From NCBI RefSeq assembly GCF_014638355.1, contig NZ_BMFK01000001.1:2242580-2306579 (forward strand): a stretch of 64,000 bases of DNA, given 5' to 3'. A program made the position numbers and the translations under genes. This document shows positions 26,014 to 37,050 of this stretch, one piece after another. The DNA comes from Priestia taiwanensis (GTDB taxonomy: Bacteria > Bacillota > Bacilli > Bacillales > Bacillaceae_G). Every line of letters starts with the position of its first letter. The stretch's first letter is position 1. A model generated the notes under the pieces. It saw only the letters and a program-made list of their open reading frames with translations. It ran no database searches and was not told where the DNA came from.

Positions 26014-26036
26014 AAAAAAACCGCTGTCTCCAGCGG
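26014..26036 (-). terminator. Terminator of spoVR
   Basis: Minus-strand stem CCGCTG/CAGCGG with loop GAGA, followed by seven T. Confidence 0.85.
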
Positions 26037-26038
26037 CT

Positions 26039-27460
26039 TCACACATACTTCCTATGCACGGTCTTTCCGTCATACGTAAAGAGCACTTTCTTATTCTCTA
26101 ACAATGTTTCTAAATTCACCGATCGTCCCCATAGTGTATAAATGTGAGGCAATACTTTCTCTAGGTACTTCAAATCTAATTCAATGCCTTCATAAGAATG
26201 TTTCAAATACAATTCACCATTCTTCAAGTAATCTCCGTCTTCGACCATAATATATGGAAATCCTCCGTTTGTACGCATATTAACGAGCTGATCACGAACA
26301 TGTTCCCACTCTTTATCAACTACTTTATATTCACGGCCTTGACGCTGGAATAAGTACATATCCTCTCTATAAACGAGTTCCTTCGTTAAATAATTACGGA
26401 TAAATGATGTGTCACTTTCGATTTCACGGACTTCAAACATCTTCTCCCGGCCACGCCCTGGCTTTGCACCGTATCGGACCATCTCTTCATCAGGATTGTT
26501 ATAACGCTCTTCAATATCTTCGAATATTTTAATTCCTAAATAGTACGGATTAATACTCGTTTTAGACGGTTGCACAACACCTGCATTTAACTTCGCAAAC
26601 TCAATCGATTCATCTGATGTTAAATCCATTTCACGAAGAATACGTTGATGCCAATAAGAAGCCCAGCCTTCGTTCATAATTTTCGTTTCCATTTGTGGCC
26701 AGAAATAGAGCATTTCTTCTCGCATCATCGTCAAAATATCACGTTGCCACTCTTCTAGCTCCCGGCTGTATTCTTCAATGAACAATAATAAATCTTTCTC
26801 CGGTTGTGGTGGAAATTTCTTTTTCTTCCTCGCTTGTGGTAAATCAGACTTCTTCACTTTCTTCTCATCTAACTTCCATAAATCATCGTACGGAGAGAAT
26901 TTCTTCTCTTCTTCCACATCAAGATATAAATCATCTAATGACCATGATAACTTACTACGCATAAGCGATGGATCAATATGTTCTTGAATTGCCAACACTG
27001 CATCGAGAAACTCTTCTACTTCCCTCTTTCCATATTGATGTTCATATGCTTTTACTCGGTCGGCTGTAGCGGCCATACTTTCAACCATATCCCGTTTCGT
27101 ATTAGAGAAACGAACATTATTTTTAAAGAAGTCGCAATGCGCTAATACGTGTGCGACGATTAATTTATTTTGAATCAACGTGTTCGTATCAAGTAAGAAC
27201 GCATAGCATGGATTTGAGTTAATAACTAACTCATAAATTTTGCTTAATCCTAAATCATAATGTAACTTCATTTTAAAAAATTGTTTTCCGAAACTCCAAT
27301 GAGAAAATCGCGTCGGCATGCCATACGCTCCGAATGTATAAATAATATCTGCTGGGCATATTTCATAACGCATCGGATAAAAGTCTAACCCAAATCCTTT
27401 TGCAATTTCCGTAATTTCATCAATCGCATATTCTAATGCTTTGTAGTCACTTGCTTTCAT
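26039..27460 (-). CDS. spoVR: SpoVR family protein
   Basis: 473 residues, the usual length of SpoVR. Family blocks include [80 protein letters not shown] and [20 protein letters not shown]. SpoVR affects spore cortex formation in B. subtilis and is transcribed there by SigE; its biochemical activity is not established. GGAGAGGGG lies before the ATG. Monocistronic with its own terminator. Confidence 0.95.
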   Translation of the reverse strand: MKASDYKALEYAIDEITEIAKGFGLDFYPMRYEICPADIIYTFGAYGMPTRFSHWSFGKQFFKMKLHYDLGLSKIYELVINSNPCYAFLLDTNTLIQNKLIVAHVLAHCDFFKNNVRFSNTKRDMVESMAATADRVKAYEHQYGKREVEEFLDAVLAIQEHIDPSLMRSKLSWSLDDLYLDVEEEKKFSPYDDLWKLDEKKVKKSDLPQARKKKKFPPQPEKDLLLFIEEYSRELEEWQRDILTMMREEMLYFWPQMETKIMNEGWASYWHQRILREMDLTSDESIEFAKLNAGVVQPSKTSINPYYLGIKIFEDIEERYNNPDEEMVRYGAKPGRGREKMFEVREIESDTSFIRNYLTKELVYREDMYLFQRQGREYKVVDKEWEHVRDQLVNMRTNGGFPYIMVEDGDYLKNGELYLKHSYEGIELDLKYLEKVLPHIYTLWGRSVNLETLLENKKVLFTYDGKTVHRKYV

Positions 27461-27599
27461 AGGCCCCTCTCCTTTTCTCTGCTTTACTCTAATGTATGAA
27501 TAAGCACATCAAAAGATGAAGAGCTTCTTTACGCGCATGAATCTTATTACGTTGATATAATGGTAATAACAACCAATTAAAACAAATGAGGTGTATATA

Positions 27600-28415
27600 T
27601 TGCTTTCTACTCCTAATCACTTACAAGCTGATTGCGAAAATTGCTTTGCCTTATGTTGCGTTGCACTTCCTTTCGCAGCTTCTGGAGATTTTGCCATGAA
27701 CAAAGACGGTGGTATACCATGTTCGAATTTACAAGCAAACTTCAAGTGTGGAATTCATAAAGACCTTAGAGAGCAAGGATTTAAAGGGTGTACCGTCTTC
27801 GAATGTTTCGGTGCTGGGCAAAAAGTTTCTCAACATACCTTTAACGATGTAAGCTGGAAAAAAAATCCAGAGCAGGCAAAGAAGATGTATGATATCTTTC
27901 CAATTGTACAACAACTACACGAAATGCTCTTTTACTTAAAACAGGCACTATCATTAGAAGCTACCCGCCCCATCCACGAGGAACTTCGTTTAGCCTTTGA
28001 AGAAACAGAGCATTTATCTAATCTTGATGTAGAATCACTTCTACACATACATATCCCACTGCATCGTACAACAGTGAATGATTTACTCATCCAAACAAGC
28101 GAACTCGTATGGATGGCATCTGGCCTTAAAGGGAAACGAAAAAATCATCAACGAGCAAATTTTATTGGTACAAAATTAAAAAATGCAAACTTAGCAGGCG
28201 CTAACTTGCGAGGGGCTTGTTTCATTGCAGCTGACTTACAAAATGCAAATTTGAGAATGGCTGATTTTATTGGGGCAGACTTACGTGATACAAATCTTAG
28301 GGGTGCAGACCTGACAGGCAGTATCTTTCTTACCCAAGTACAGGTAAATGCAGCAAAAGGAAATGTCCAAACGAAATTACCATCCTCACTCGTCCGACCA
28401 TCACATTGGAAATAG
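27600..28415 (+). CDS. Pentapeptide-repeat protein with N-terminal Cys cluster
   Basis: 271 residues. The first 80 hold nine cysteines, mainly in DCENCFALCCVALPF and in CSNLQANFKCG and GCTVFECFG, a spacing that recalls YkgJ-like zinc or iron-sulphur clusters. The middle is helical, and about residues 185-245 form pentapeptide repeats (ANLAGANLRGACF, ADLQNANLRMADF and so on), which fold into a right-handed beta helix. I chose the TTG at 27600 because AGGTG lies six bases before it; GTG 27591 overlaps that site. Function unknown; other pentapeptide proteins mimic DNA and protect gyrase. Confidence 0.8.
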   Translation: MLSTPNHLQADCENCFALCCVALPFAASGDFAMNKDGGIPCSNLQANFKCGIHKDLREQGFKGCTVFECFGAGQKVSQHTFNDVSWKKNPEQAKKMYDIFPIVQQLHEMLFYLKQALSLEATRPIHEELRLAFEETEHLSNLDVESLLHIHIPLHRTTVNDLLIQTSELVWMASGLKGKRKNHQRANFIGTKLKNANLAGANLRGACFIAADLQNANLRMADFIGADLRDTNLRGADLTGSIFLTQVQVNAAKGNVQTKLPSSLVRPSHWK

Positions 28416-28450
28416 GGATGAACGAGATTATATCATTGTTAATGGTATGA

Positions 28451-28480
28451 AAAAAGGAGAGCTTTCTTTAGCCCTCCTTT
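28451..28480 (-). terminator. Terminator of the NERD gene
   Basis: Minus-strand AAAGGAGGGC/GCTCTCCTTT imperfect stem followed by TTTT. It lies just past the pentapeptide gene and may serve both directions. Confidence 0.65.
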
Positions 28481-28486
28481 CCTCAT

Positions 28487-29194
28487 CTATTTTAATAATG
28501 CGTATACTTTCTCTACTTCTTGGGACGTCATCGCTTTTCCATGTGTACGTTGTACGTACTGTAGTAATGCTTGTTCTTCTCGCTTCCTAGCAGAGAATAT
28601 CTTCACTTCATTACTACGCATATTTATTTCTGCATCTTTATGCACGAAGTACACAATTCCCTTCACTGGAATACTTATATTCGCTTGCTTTAACAACGCA
28701 TATACACGTTCTACATGAGTCCCAACTTGCTTCAATGGATTATATAATGTCTTCGTATATGGTTTTCCTTTGTAATCAATTTTTTTCTGTGACCAATCGT
28801 TATCAGCCACTTGGCCGATAATCTTACCGCTTACGTTCTTTGTTTCAATAACAAATACACCTGCTGGACCTATAACAACATGATCTAACTGGCTACTTTT
28901 TCCGTTTATCGTAACAGTCGTATCACCTACTACTTTGTATTGCTTTGATAGTGAAGCAAGTAGCTTTGTCGTTTTCTGCTCCCCTTCAACACCCGCCCGC
29001 AAAATCTTTGCTTGCTTCGATGCTTTTCTTCGTATAAGTTCACAGCTAACGGCAATGCTTAAGAACAGTCCTTTTACAACAAGCCGATCATACCCTACAT
29101 ATACCGATAAACCAATTCCCACTAACGTAAGGAGAAGAAACACATAGCTCGCAATGCGCCATAACCAATATTTATGTGTTAAACGTAATGTCAT
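28487..29194 (-). CDS. Membrane-anchored NERD-domain protein
   Basis: 235 residues. Two hydrophobic helices (about 12-30 and 38-52) are followed by a NERD (nuclease-related) domain: GVEGEQKTTKLL, SSQLDHVVIGPAGVFVIETKN and the IIGQVADNDW region. The Asp in QLDHV and Glu-x-Lys in IETKN match the restriction-enzyme-like nuclease core. Nuclease activity has not been shown for most such proteins. It is a single gene, and nothing nearby indicates phage defence. Confidence 0.85.
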   Translation of the reverse strand: MTLRLTHKYWLWRIASYVFLLLTLVGIGLSVYVGYDRLVVKGLFLSIAVSCELIRRKASKQAKILRAGVEGEQKTTKLLASLSKQYKVVGDTTVTINGKSSQLDHVVIGPAGVFVIETKNVSGKIIGQVADNDWSQKKIDYKGKPYTKTLYNPLKQVGTHVERVYALLKQANISIPVKGIVYFVHKDAEINMRSNEVKIFSARKREEQALLQYVQRTHGKAMTSQEVEKVYALLK

Positions 29195-29324
29195 TCTTTT
29201 ACCTCTATTTTCTTATAATATGCTTCATTATATCATCATTTTCCTATATTCGTGGAGGCATTATCGTATCACCTTATGTATATCTTTGGTAAAATAAGGA
29301 CAATTCAAAAAAGGGGATGAAAAG

Positions 29325-29873
29325 ATGGAGTTTCCAATGCTACATTCAGAGCGATTATTATTAAGGAAAATGGATGAACGTGATATAGATGCGTTATATG
29401 CCTATTTTTCAAAGGATATCGTCACACAATACTTTGGCATGGATACATTTAAAGAAGTAGAAGATGCGCGTAAATTACTCGATAGCTTTGGGCAAACATT
29501 TGAACAAAGAAGAGGATACCGATGGGGAATTGTGTTAAAGGAAACAAACACATTAATTGGGACGTTTGGTATTCATAGCCTTCTTGCTTTGCATAAGCGT
29601 GCAGAAATTGGCTATGACTTACACCCTGACTATTGGCATAAGGGATATGCAACAGAAGCGTTGGAAACGGTTCTTACATTTGGATTCAATAAATTAGGTC
29701 TTCACCGCATTGGTGCGATTATCTTCCCAGCTAATACCGCTTCAAAGAATCTTGTTCTAAAACGAGGATTTGTAGAAGAAGGAACCTTACGAGATTATAT
29801 TTTTCAACATGGAAAGTCACACGACACTATCATTTATTCACTTACAAGAAAAGAATGGGATTTAAATAAGTAA
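29325..29873 (+). CDS. GNAT N-acetyltransferase (RimJ/RimL type)
   Basis: 182 residues. LHSERLLLRKMDERDIDALY is the RimL-type start, EIGYDLHPDYWHKGYATEAL holds the acetyl-CoA pyrophosphate loop (QxxGxA-like HKGYAT), and NTASKNLVLKRGFVEEGTL follows. Such enzymes acetylate alpha-amino groups of ribosomal proteins, or small molecules. AAGGGG precedes the ATG. Substrate cannot be read. Confidence 0.88.
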   Translation: MEFPMLHSERLLLRKMDERDIDALYAYFSKDIVTQYFGMDTFKEVEDARKLLDSFGQTFEQRRGYRWGIVLKETNTLIGTFGIHSLLALHKRAEIGYDLHPDYWHKGYATEALETVLTFGFNKLGLHRIGAIIFPANTASKNLVLKRGFVEEGTLRDYIFQHGKSHDTIIYSLTRKEWDLNK

Positions 29874-29878
29874 TACAC

Positions 29879-29907
29879 GACGTTGCACCCGTGCATCGTC
29901 TTTTTTT
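29879..29907 (+). terminator. Terminator of the GNAT gene
   Basis: GACGTTGCAC pairs with GTGCATCGTC (one mismatch) around CC, then seven T. Confidence 0.85.
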
Positions 29908-30035
29908 CATTAGTTTTCTCATCTAAAAAAAATCTATACCCCTATCACATCATTTCCTCCCTTAACAAAATATTTCTGTTTTTTTCTCTTATAACTTCAC
30001 CAAACTAGAAGTAACTCCATTAAAGGAGGAAATAA

Positions 30036-30290
30036 ATGGTGCATTATAACGAGTATGATAAAGCGTTGTTTTTCACGTATAGTTGCAACTGGGAACAGTT
30101 AATGCTCTTGATGGTACAAACAAAAGATGAATTATTCTCAAAGCGCATTGAGCATTTCCTACACGCGTTCAAATACGAACGCGACCTCTCTGTTGTAAAT
30201 GACAAACTTCAACTCCTATTTCAATATATAGACCATGCCCAACAAGCGGAATATCCGTTTGAGGGAGAAATACCAGAACAACTTATGTAA
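30036..30290 (+). CDS. YhdB-like small protein
   Basis: 84 residues, mostly helical and acidic: YDKALFFTYSCNWEQLMLLM, SKRIEHFLHAFKYERD and LLFQYIDHAQ. This resembles the uncharacterised Bacillus YhdB family, from memory only. AAAGGAGG lies before the ATG, and a hairpin terminator overlaps its end. Function unknown. Confidence 0.75.
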   Translation: MVHYNEYDKALFFTYSCNWEQLMLLMVQTKDELFSKRIEHFLHAFKYERDLSVVNDKLQLLFQYIDHAQQAEYPFEGEIPEQLM

Positions 30291-30317
30291 AAAGAAGAGG
30301 GAATTCCCTCTTCTTTT
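30289..30317 (+). terminator. Terminator of the YhdB-like gene
   Basis: AAAAGAAGAGGGAA is followed directly by TTCCCTCTTCTTTT. Confidence 0.85.
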
Positions 30318-30401
30318 ATATTTATCAGTATAATGAACGTTCATTGGCACATACTACATACAAGGTTTTCGCGACTAGTTCATAATTTAGGATGTGATAC
30401 A

Positions 30402-31367
30402 TTGAAACGAAAGATATATATATCCATACTTATGCTCTTACTACTTAGCGCTTGTAATATCAATCATCATAACAATGATGTCACAGAAAAGGATCTTTCT
30501 CATTTACTACAAAATATCGAAGAAAAACATAATGCCAAGGGAAAAATCCCATTTCACGGTGTAAAAGATACGAAAGGAAAAGTAAATATCTTAATTGTCG
30601 GAGTTGATTCAAGAGATAATGAAAGAGCTCGCTCTGATGCAATTATGATTGCACAATATAATCCAAAAAACAAACATGCCAAGCTTGTTTCTATTATGCG
30701 TGACTCCTATGTTGAGATTCCGAACTACAAGAAACAATTTCATAAAATTAATACCGCTTATTACTTAGGTGGCCCTGAATTATTACGAAAAACGATTAAA
30801 AAGAACTTCAGCATTGATGTAGAACATTTCGTAGCAATTGACTTCAAAGGATTTATTAAAATAGTGGATCTCGTAGCACCAGATGGAATTGAAGTAAATG
30901 TAAAAGAAGCCATTATTAAAGATATGGCTCTTAACTTACAACCGGGTCTGCAGCGTCTACATGGAAAAGAATTACTTTCTTACGCCCGATTCCGTCATGA
31001 TGGAGAAAGCGACTTCGGCCGTGTAAAACGCCAACAGGAAGTCTTAACCTCTCTCAAAGAAGAGTTTGTGAATCGATTAGGAACTGTTGATGGTGTCTTT
31101 AAACTTCCGACTGTTGGGGAAGAAGTACTTAACTATATTGATACAGATATGAGTATGAAATCCCTCCTTTCATTAGGTGGCAGTGTTCTATTAAATAAAG
31201 TAGAACATATTGAAACAATGCGAATTCCACTCAATTCTGCATATCGAAATTCAAAATCTTCTCATGCTGGTAGTATATTAGAACTTGATTTCTTAAAAAA
31301 TAAAGAAGCACTAAAAGAATTCCTCGTAGATGAACCAGCTCCAGTAATTAGAGACAAAGGCAAATAA
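30402..31367 (+). CDS. LytR-CpsA-Psr (LCP) family protein with lipoprotein signal
   Basis: 321 residues. LCP proteins transfer teichoic acids or other glycopolymers from undecaprenyl lipid to peptidoglycan. The domain (about 75-240) shows NILIVGVDSRDNERARSDAI, VSIMRDSYVEIP and the polyprenyl-phosphate-binding arginines in SYARFRHDGESDFGRVKRQ. Unusually the N-terminus ends in a lipobox LLLLSAC, giving a predicted lipid-linked Cys, where most LCP proteins keep an uncleaved membrane helix. I chose the TTG at 30402 since it starts a proper signal peptide MKRKIYISILM-; the frame from 30333 adds 23 residues with no ribosome site. Confidence 0.87.
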   Translation: MKRKIYISILMLLLLSACNINHHNNDVTEKDLSHLLQNIEEKHNAKGKIPFHGVKDTKGKVNILIVGVDSRDNERARSDAIMIAQYNPKNKHAKLVSIMRDSYVEIPNYKKQFHKINTAYYLGGPELLRKTIKKNFSIDVEHFVAIDFKGFIKIVDLVAPDGIEVNVKEAIIKDMALNLQPGLQRLHGKELLSYARFRHDGESDFGRVKRQQEVLTSLKEEFVNRLGTVDGVFKLPTVGEEVLNYIDTDMSMKSLLSLGGSVLLNKVEHIETMRIPLNSAYRNSKSSHAGSILELDFLKNKEALKEFLVDEPAPVIRDKGK

Positions 31368-31378
31368 ACAACGGACGA

Positions 31379-31413
31379 GTAAATACCCGCAGTAGAATAC
31401 TGCGGGTATTTAC
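31379..31413. terminator. Bidirectional terminator
   Basis: GTAAATACCCGCAGTA pairs with TACTGCGGGTATTTAC around GAA. It overlaps the stop codon of the minus-strand monooxygenase gene. Confidence 0.8.
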
Positions 31414-32441
31414 TTGATAGCATCTACTATATATTTTGCATCCTTTCCAACCCCACAAATAAGCGCTGAACCACGTTGATATTGCCATGGTAACCCGATA
31501 TAATATAATCCTTCCACTGGACTTATACCTCTTATATGAAAGGGAAATCCACTCTCATCTAACGCCCCCTCTACTTGAATCCATTCATAATGAGGAATAA
31601 AGCCTGTTGACCAAATAATTGTTTCAGCGAACATTCTGCTACCATCATCAAAAATAACTTCTTTTCCTTCTGCTTGTATAACCTTTGGTTTCCCTTTTAC
31701 TTTTCCTTCTTTTAGTAGTTTTTTTAATTCAAAACCAAAGATAGGATCTTTTCTCTTTCGAAACCATCGACCTCTTCTCGTATCAATCCCTGCATATAAT
31801 AACCCAATCCTATCTAACCAAACAAAAATACTCCTTCCTAATAACTTTGTCGGTAAAAAGGTAGAGGGATGACTTGTCGCAATTGTCACATCATGTGTAT
31901 CAGCCAGTTCAACTGCAATTTGTGCACCTGAATTCCCACCACCGACCACAAGAACAGACCCTTTATTTACTTGATCTGGTGACTGATACGTAGCCGAGTG
32001 CAGTTGATACACCTCCTCATATAAGTTACTCGAAATAGCTGGAATAAACGGTTTCTGAAAGGCTCCTGTTGCGATAACTACATTATTTGCGCATAGTACC
32101 CCTTTATTGGTAACAACTTCAAATATATCATTCACTTTTACAACTTTCTGTACAGTTGTTTCTAATTGAACTGGAAATGAAAAATGCATTGCATACTTTT
32201 CCAAATAATTAGCTACTTCGTCTTTTGTCGGCAATGCTTCTACGTCACCTTCCATTGCCATTCCAGGTAATGCACTATATACTTTCGGTGTAAATAACAC
32301 TAATGACTCGTATCGCTTTCTCCATGCGTCTCCAATACGTTCTTCTGCACCGACAATAATGAAATGATACCCCGATTGCTTCAAATAATAAGCAATGCTT
32401 AAACCAGCTTGCCCCACACCTATCACAACAATATCGTACAT
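31410..32441 (-). CDS. Flavin-containing monooxygenase / CzcO-like NAD(P)-FAD oxidoreductase
   Basis: 343 residues with two Rossmann motifs: VIGVGQAGLSIAYYL for FAD (residues 5-20) and VLVVGGGNSGAQIAVEL for NAD(P)H (about 165-181). VIATGAFQKP and IIWSTGFIPHYEWI are ATG motifs of the family. Such enzymes hydroxylate or oxidise small nitrogen- or sulphur-containing compounds or serve as metal-linked CzcO reductases. The substrate is not readable. It is a single gene facing the LCP gene. Confidence 0.87.
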   Translation of the reverse strand: MYDIVVIGVGQAGLSIAYYLKQSGYHFIIVGAEERIGDAWRKRYESLVLFTPKVYSALPGMAMEGDVEALPTKDEVANYLEKYAMHFSFPVQLETTVQKVVKVNDIFEVVTNKGVLCANNVVIATGAFQKPFIPAISSNLYEEVYQLHSATYQSPDQVNKGSVLVVGGGNSGAQIAVELADTHDVTIATSHPSTFLPTKLLGRSIFVWLDRIGLLYAGIDTRRGRWFRKRKDPIFGFELKKLLKEGKVKGKPKVIQAEGKEVIFDDGSRMFAETIIWSTGFIPHYEWIQVEGALDESGFPFHIRGISPVEGLYYIGLPWQYQRGSALICGVGKDAKYIVDAIK

Positions 32442-32510
32442 ACTGATTCCACTATCCTTTTTCTTCCATTATAAATCCCTCTACACGCATAAGGGAAGAT
32501 ATATCCACAT

Positions 32511-32561
32511 AGAAATGGCTACTTTCATTCTGTTTATCACAAGATGAAAGTAGCCATTTCT
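32511..32561. terminator. Long hairpin between glpD and the monooxygenase gene
   Basis: GAAATGGCTACTTTCAT pairs with ATGAAAGTAGCCATTTC, a 17-bp perfect stem. The minus-strand tail (TATGTGG) is not T-rich, so it may be weak as a glpD terminator. Confidence 0.65.
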
Positions 32562-32577
32562 CTTTATTGATTATCTA

Positions 32578-34272
32578 TTATGCACCCTTTGATGCGCTTT
32601 GTTCTTTCTTTTCGTCAACTGGTGTTGCACATTCATGTAAATGTTTATCTAATGCTTTCATATATGCTGCTTTCTCTTCTGCAGTCCACTCTAATAAACT
32701 ACTCATGCAATCAACAATTGCTTGTTTCCATTTGTATACCCACTTAATGTTAAACAGAGATGTACCTGTTCTTCTCATGAAGAAGTCGATTGGTGTTGCT
32801 GTCATTTCCTCTTCAATTGCATATACAACCGTCGCGTAAATATCAGCTGGTAAGCCAAATTCTTTCGCTTTTTCAGCATGCTCACTTACTAATGCGTAGA
32901 CTTTACTTACGTTTGATCCATAGAAACGAGCTAATTTCTCTGCTTCTTCAGTTGTAAGACCAACTTTTGCTCCTTCTTCTACTTGTTTAGCAACATATGC
33001 TTCAAAGTGTGTAGATCCACCAACATCACCGCCAGAGATTGGCATATGTTTTGTTTGAGATGAACCGAATAACACTTGCTCTTCTTCTTTAAATTTAGTA
33101 GCAACAAGATCTACTACCATTTGCGCCATATGACGGTATCCTGTTAACTTACCACCCGCGATTGTAATAAGACCTGAATCAGATGTCCAAATCTCATCTT
33201 TACGAGAAATTTCAGAGGCATTTTTACCTTCTTCATAAATTAATGGACGAACACCAGCCCAGCTTGATTCAACATCTTCCACTGTTACTTTCACAGTTGG
33301 GAACATGTAGTTAATTGCATCAATGATATACTCGCGATCTTCTACTGTCATACGTGGATTAGCCTTGTCCGCATCGTAGAATGTATCTGTCGTTCCTACG
33401 TATGTCTTGCCATCACGTGGAATAGCGAACACCATACGTCCATCTGGCGTATCGAAGTAAATCGCTTGTTTTAATGGGAAACGTGATTGATCAATTACTA
33501 AGTGAACACCTTTAGATAATTGAAGAACTTTTCCTTTTTTCGAGTTATCTTTCTCACGTAATGTATCTACCCATGGACCTGTTGCGTTCACGATTTTCTT
33601 CGCATACATTGCGTACTCTTCTCCAGTTAATTGATCTACTACGTTCACACCAACTACTTTGCCATTTTCATAAATAAATGAATCTACTTTTGCGTAGTTA
33701 ATTGCTGTTGCACCACGTTTTACTGCTTCTTTCATTACTTCAATTGTTAATCGAGCATCGTCTGTACGATATTCTACATAATATCCGCTACCTTTTAATC
33801 CTTCGCGCTTTACTAATGGCTCACGATCAATTGTCGTTTGAACGTTGAACATTTGACGACGTTCCTTCTTCTTAACACCTGCTAAGAAATCATACACACG
33901 TAAACCAATTGATGTACTGAATGCACCAAATGTCCCGCCTGTATGGAATGGTAACATCATCCACTCTGGTTTAGTAACATGTGGTCCATTTTCATATACA
34001 ATTGCTCGTTCTTTTCCTGTTTCCGCTACAACATTTACTTGTAATTGTTTTAAATAGCGTAGACCACCATGAACAAGCTTCGTCGAACGGCTTGAAGTAC
34101 CCGCAGCAAAGTCTTGCATCTCAACAACAACTGTATTCATCCCACGCGTTACTGCGTCTAATGCGATACCAGAACCAGTAATTCCTCCACCAATTACAAG
34201 AAGATCCACTTTTTGCTTATGCAACCCTTTCAATACTTCCGTTCTTTGTTTGCTTGAAAATAATCCACTCAT
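32578..34272 (-). CDS. glpD: Aerobic glycerol-3-phosphate dehydrogenase
   Basis: About 564 residues. The FAD-binding motif is [20 protein letters not shown], followed by [17 protein letters not shown] and [14 protein letters not shown]. It oxidises glycerol 3-phosphate to dihydroxyacetone phosphate at the membrane and feeds electrons to quinone. GGAGG lies 8 bases before ATG 34272. It follows glpK but has its own leader with a GlpP-type terminator. Confidence 0.95.
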   Translation of the reverse strand: MSGLFSSKQRTEVLKGLHKQKVDLLVIGGGITGSGIALDAVTRGMNTVVVEMQDFAAGTSSRSTKLVHGGLRYLKQLQVNVVAETGKERAIVYENGPHVTKPEWMMLPFHTGGTFGAFSTSIGLRVYDFLAGVKKKERRQMFNVQTTIDREPLVKREGLKGSGYYVEYRTDDARLTIEVMKEAVKRGATAINYAKVDSFIYENGKVVGVNVVDQLTGEEYAMYAKKIVNATGPWVDTLREKDNSKKGKVLQLSKGVHLVIDQSRFPLKQAIYFDTPDGRMVFAIPRDGKTYVGTTDTFYDADKANPRMTVEDREYIIDAINYMFPTVKVTVEDVESSWAGVRPLIYEEGKNASEISRKDEIWTSDSGLITIAGGKLTGYRHMAQMVVDLVATKFKEEEQVLFGSSQTKHMPISGGDVGGSTHFEAYVAKQVEEGAKVGLTTEEAEKLARFYGSNVSKVYALVSEHAEKAKEFGLPADIYATVVYAIEEEMTATPIDFFMRRTGTSLFNIKWVYKWKQAIVDCMSSLLEWTAEEKAAYMKALDKHLHECATPVDEKKEQSASKGA

Positions 34273-34385
34273 CACTAATTCCTCCTAGTAAAGTAAACAC
34301 GTTGTTCTATATGTTTAGACTCTCTTATATAAAACATTCGTTAAATTAAATTTCCTTATTCTATTTGCTATCTGTATACAGACTA

Positions 34386-34443
34386 CAAAAAAAGAGACCA
34401 CAAATCACATTATGATATAGACATCATAATGGTTTGTGGTCTC
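34386..34443 (-). promoter_or_regulatory. GlpP-responsive leader terminator of glpD
   Basis: Minus-strand GAGACCACAAACCATTATGAT pairs with the complement ATCATAATGTGATTTGTGGTCTC region, followed by seven T. It lies between the glpK stop and the glpD start. In B. subtilis, GlpP with glycerol 3-phosphate prevents termination at such a site. The GGAGA/CCACA start and GGTCTCTTTT end are shared with the glpF leader hairpin. Confidence 0.75.
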
Positions 34444-34476
34444 TCCTAATCTCCAGACAGATATTAACTTATCTTT

Positions 34477-36013
<1,537 letters not shown>

Positions 36014-36062
36014 TTAATTTCATATCTCTTCTCTCTCTTAACAAAAAGAATGAATACCTACT

Positions 36063-36773
36063 TTACTTAAATAATAATTGGAATAAAAGCGTACCGACTG
36101 CTCCTCCTACAAGTGGCGCAACAACTGGAATCCATGCATAGCTCCAATTAGAAGAACCTTTTCCCGGAATCGGTAAGATTGCGTGCGCAATACGTGGACC
36201 TAAATCACGAGCAGGGTTAATTGCATATCCTGTCGTTCCACCTAATGATAAACCAATTGCTACGATGAAGAAACCAACAATTAGAGGATTTAATCCTTCC
36301 GTGAATGAGTTTAGTCCAATCGCATTTAATCCAAATACTAAGAACATTGTTCCAAACATTTCACTTAAGAAGTTTGAAGGTGTGTGTTTAATAGCTGGGC
36401 CTGTTGCAAATACTCCAAGTTTTGTTCCTGGATCTTCTGTTTCTTTCCAATGTGGATAGAAGAATAAAAATACAAATGTTGATCCTAAGATTGCTCCAAG
36501 TAATTGACCTGCTACATACTGTGGAACAATTGACCAAGCGATACCGCCTGAAATTGCAGCTCCTAATGTAACTGCCGGATTTAAGTGTGCCCCACTTCCA
36601 AAGAAACTAGAAATATATACCCCGAATGCAACCGCAAATCCCCAACCAAGTGCAATAACAATCCATCCTGCACCATTTGCGAATGATTTCTTCAAGCTAA
36701 CGTTTGCACAAACACCAGCTCCTAGAATAATTAAAACCATTGTACCAATTAATTCCCCAATAAATGCCGTCAA
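36063..36773 (-). CDS. glpF: Glycerol uptake facilitator (aquaglyceroporin)
   Basis: 236 residues with six helices. The two pore NPA motifs are SGAHLNPAVTLG and GYAINPARDLG; the latter's Asp after Arg marks a glycerol rather than water channel. The start is TTG at 36773 behind AGGGAGGG; the open frame to 36797 covers that site. It leads the glpFK operon. Confidence 0.93.
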   Translation of the reverse strand: MTAFIGELIGTMVLIILGAGVCANVSLKKSFANGAGWIVIALGWGFAVAFGVYISSFFGSGAHLNPAVTLGAAISGGIAWSIVPQYVAGQLLGAILGSTFVFLFFYPHWKETEDPGTKLGVFATGPAIKHTPSNFLSEMFGTMFLVFGLNAIGLNSFTEGLNPLIVGFFIVAIGLSLGGTTGYAINPARDLGPRIAHAILPIPGKGSSNWSYAWIPVVAPLVGGAVGTLLFQLLFK

Positions 36774-36837
36774 AGCATTTCCCTCCCTAAACTTCATGGT
36801 GTTGTGACTGGAGCAATGAATGGCTCTTCATTTTTGT

Positions 36838-36897
36838 AAAAAACAAAAGAGACCCTGCATTTAACGCTATAAAAACTAGCGTAAAAATGTGGATCTC
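36838..36897 (-). promoter_or_regulatory. GlpP-responsive leader terminator of glpFK
   Basis: Minus-strand GAGATCCACATTTTTACGCTA pairs in blocks with TAGCGTTAAATGCAGGGTCTC, followed by TTTTGTTTTTT. The ends resemble those of the glpD leader hairpin, and glpP is the next gene upstream, so antitermination by GlpP is very likely. Confidence 0.75.
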
Positions 36898-36932
36898 CTT
36901 ATTTTCTCCGTCACTATTATTAACTTATCTCC

Positions 36933-36961
36933 ATGTTAATCGATAATGAAAACGCTGTCAA
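36933..36961 (-). promoter_or_regulatory. glpFK promoter overlapped by a CcpA cre site
   Basis: Minus-strand TTGACA (36961-36956), 17 bases, TAACAT (36938-36933). TGAAAACGCTGTCA at 36947-36960 matches the cre consensus TGWAANCGNTNWCA at every position and covers most of the -35 box. Glucose repression by CcpA through promoter blockage follows. Confidence 0.8.
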
Positions 36962-37050
36962 TGGTTTTTGTTATTTATTTTTTTACAGATTAGAAAGTTC
37001 AGAATATAAGAGTCTTTCTCCTCTCATTCCTAAAATAGCATAACTCTCTC

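Noticed and set aside
28487..29194. NERD protein as part of a phage-defence island
   Set aside because: Neighbours are a pentapeptide protein and a GNAT with their own terminators; no helicase, methylase or other defence gene is present.
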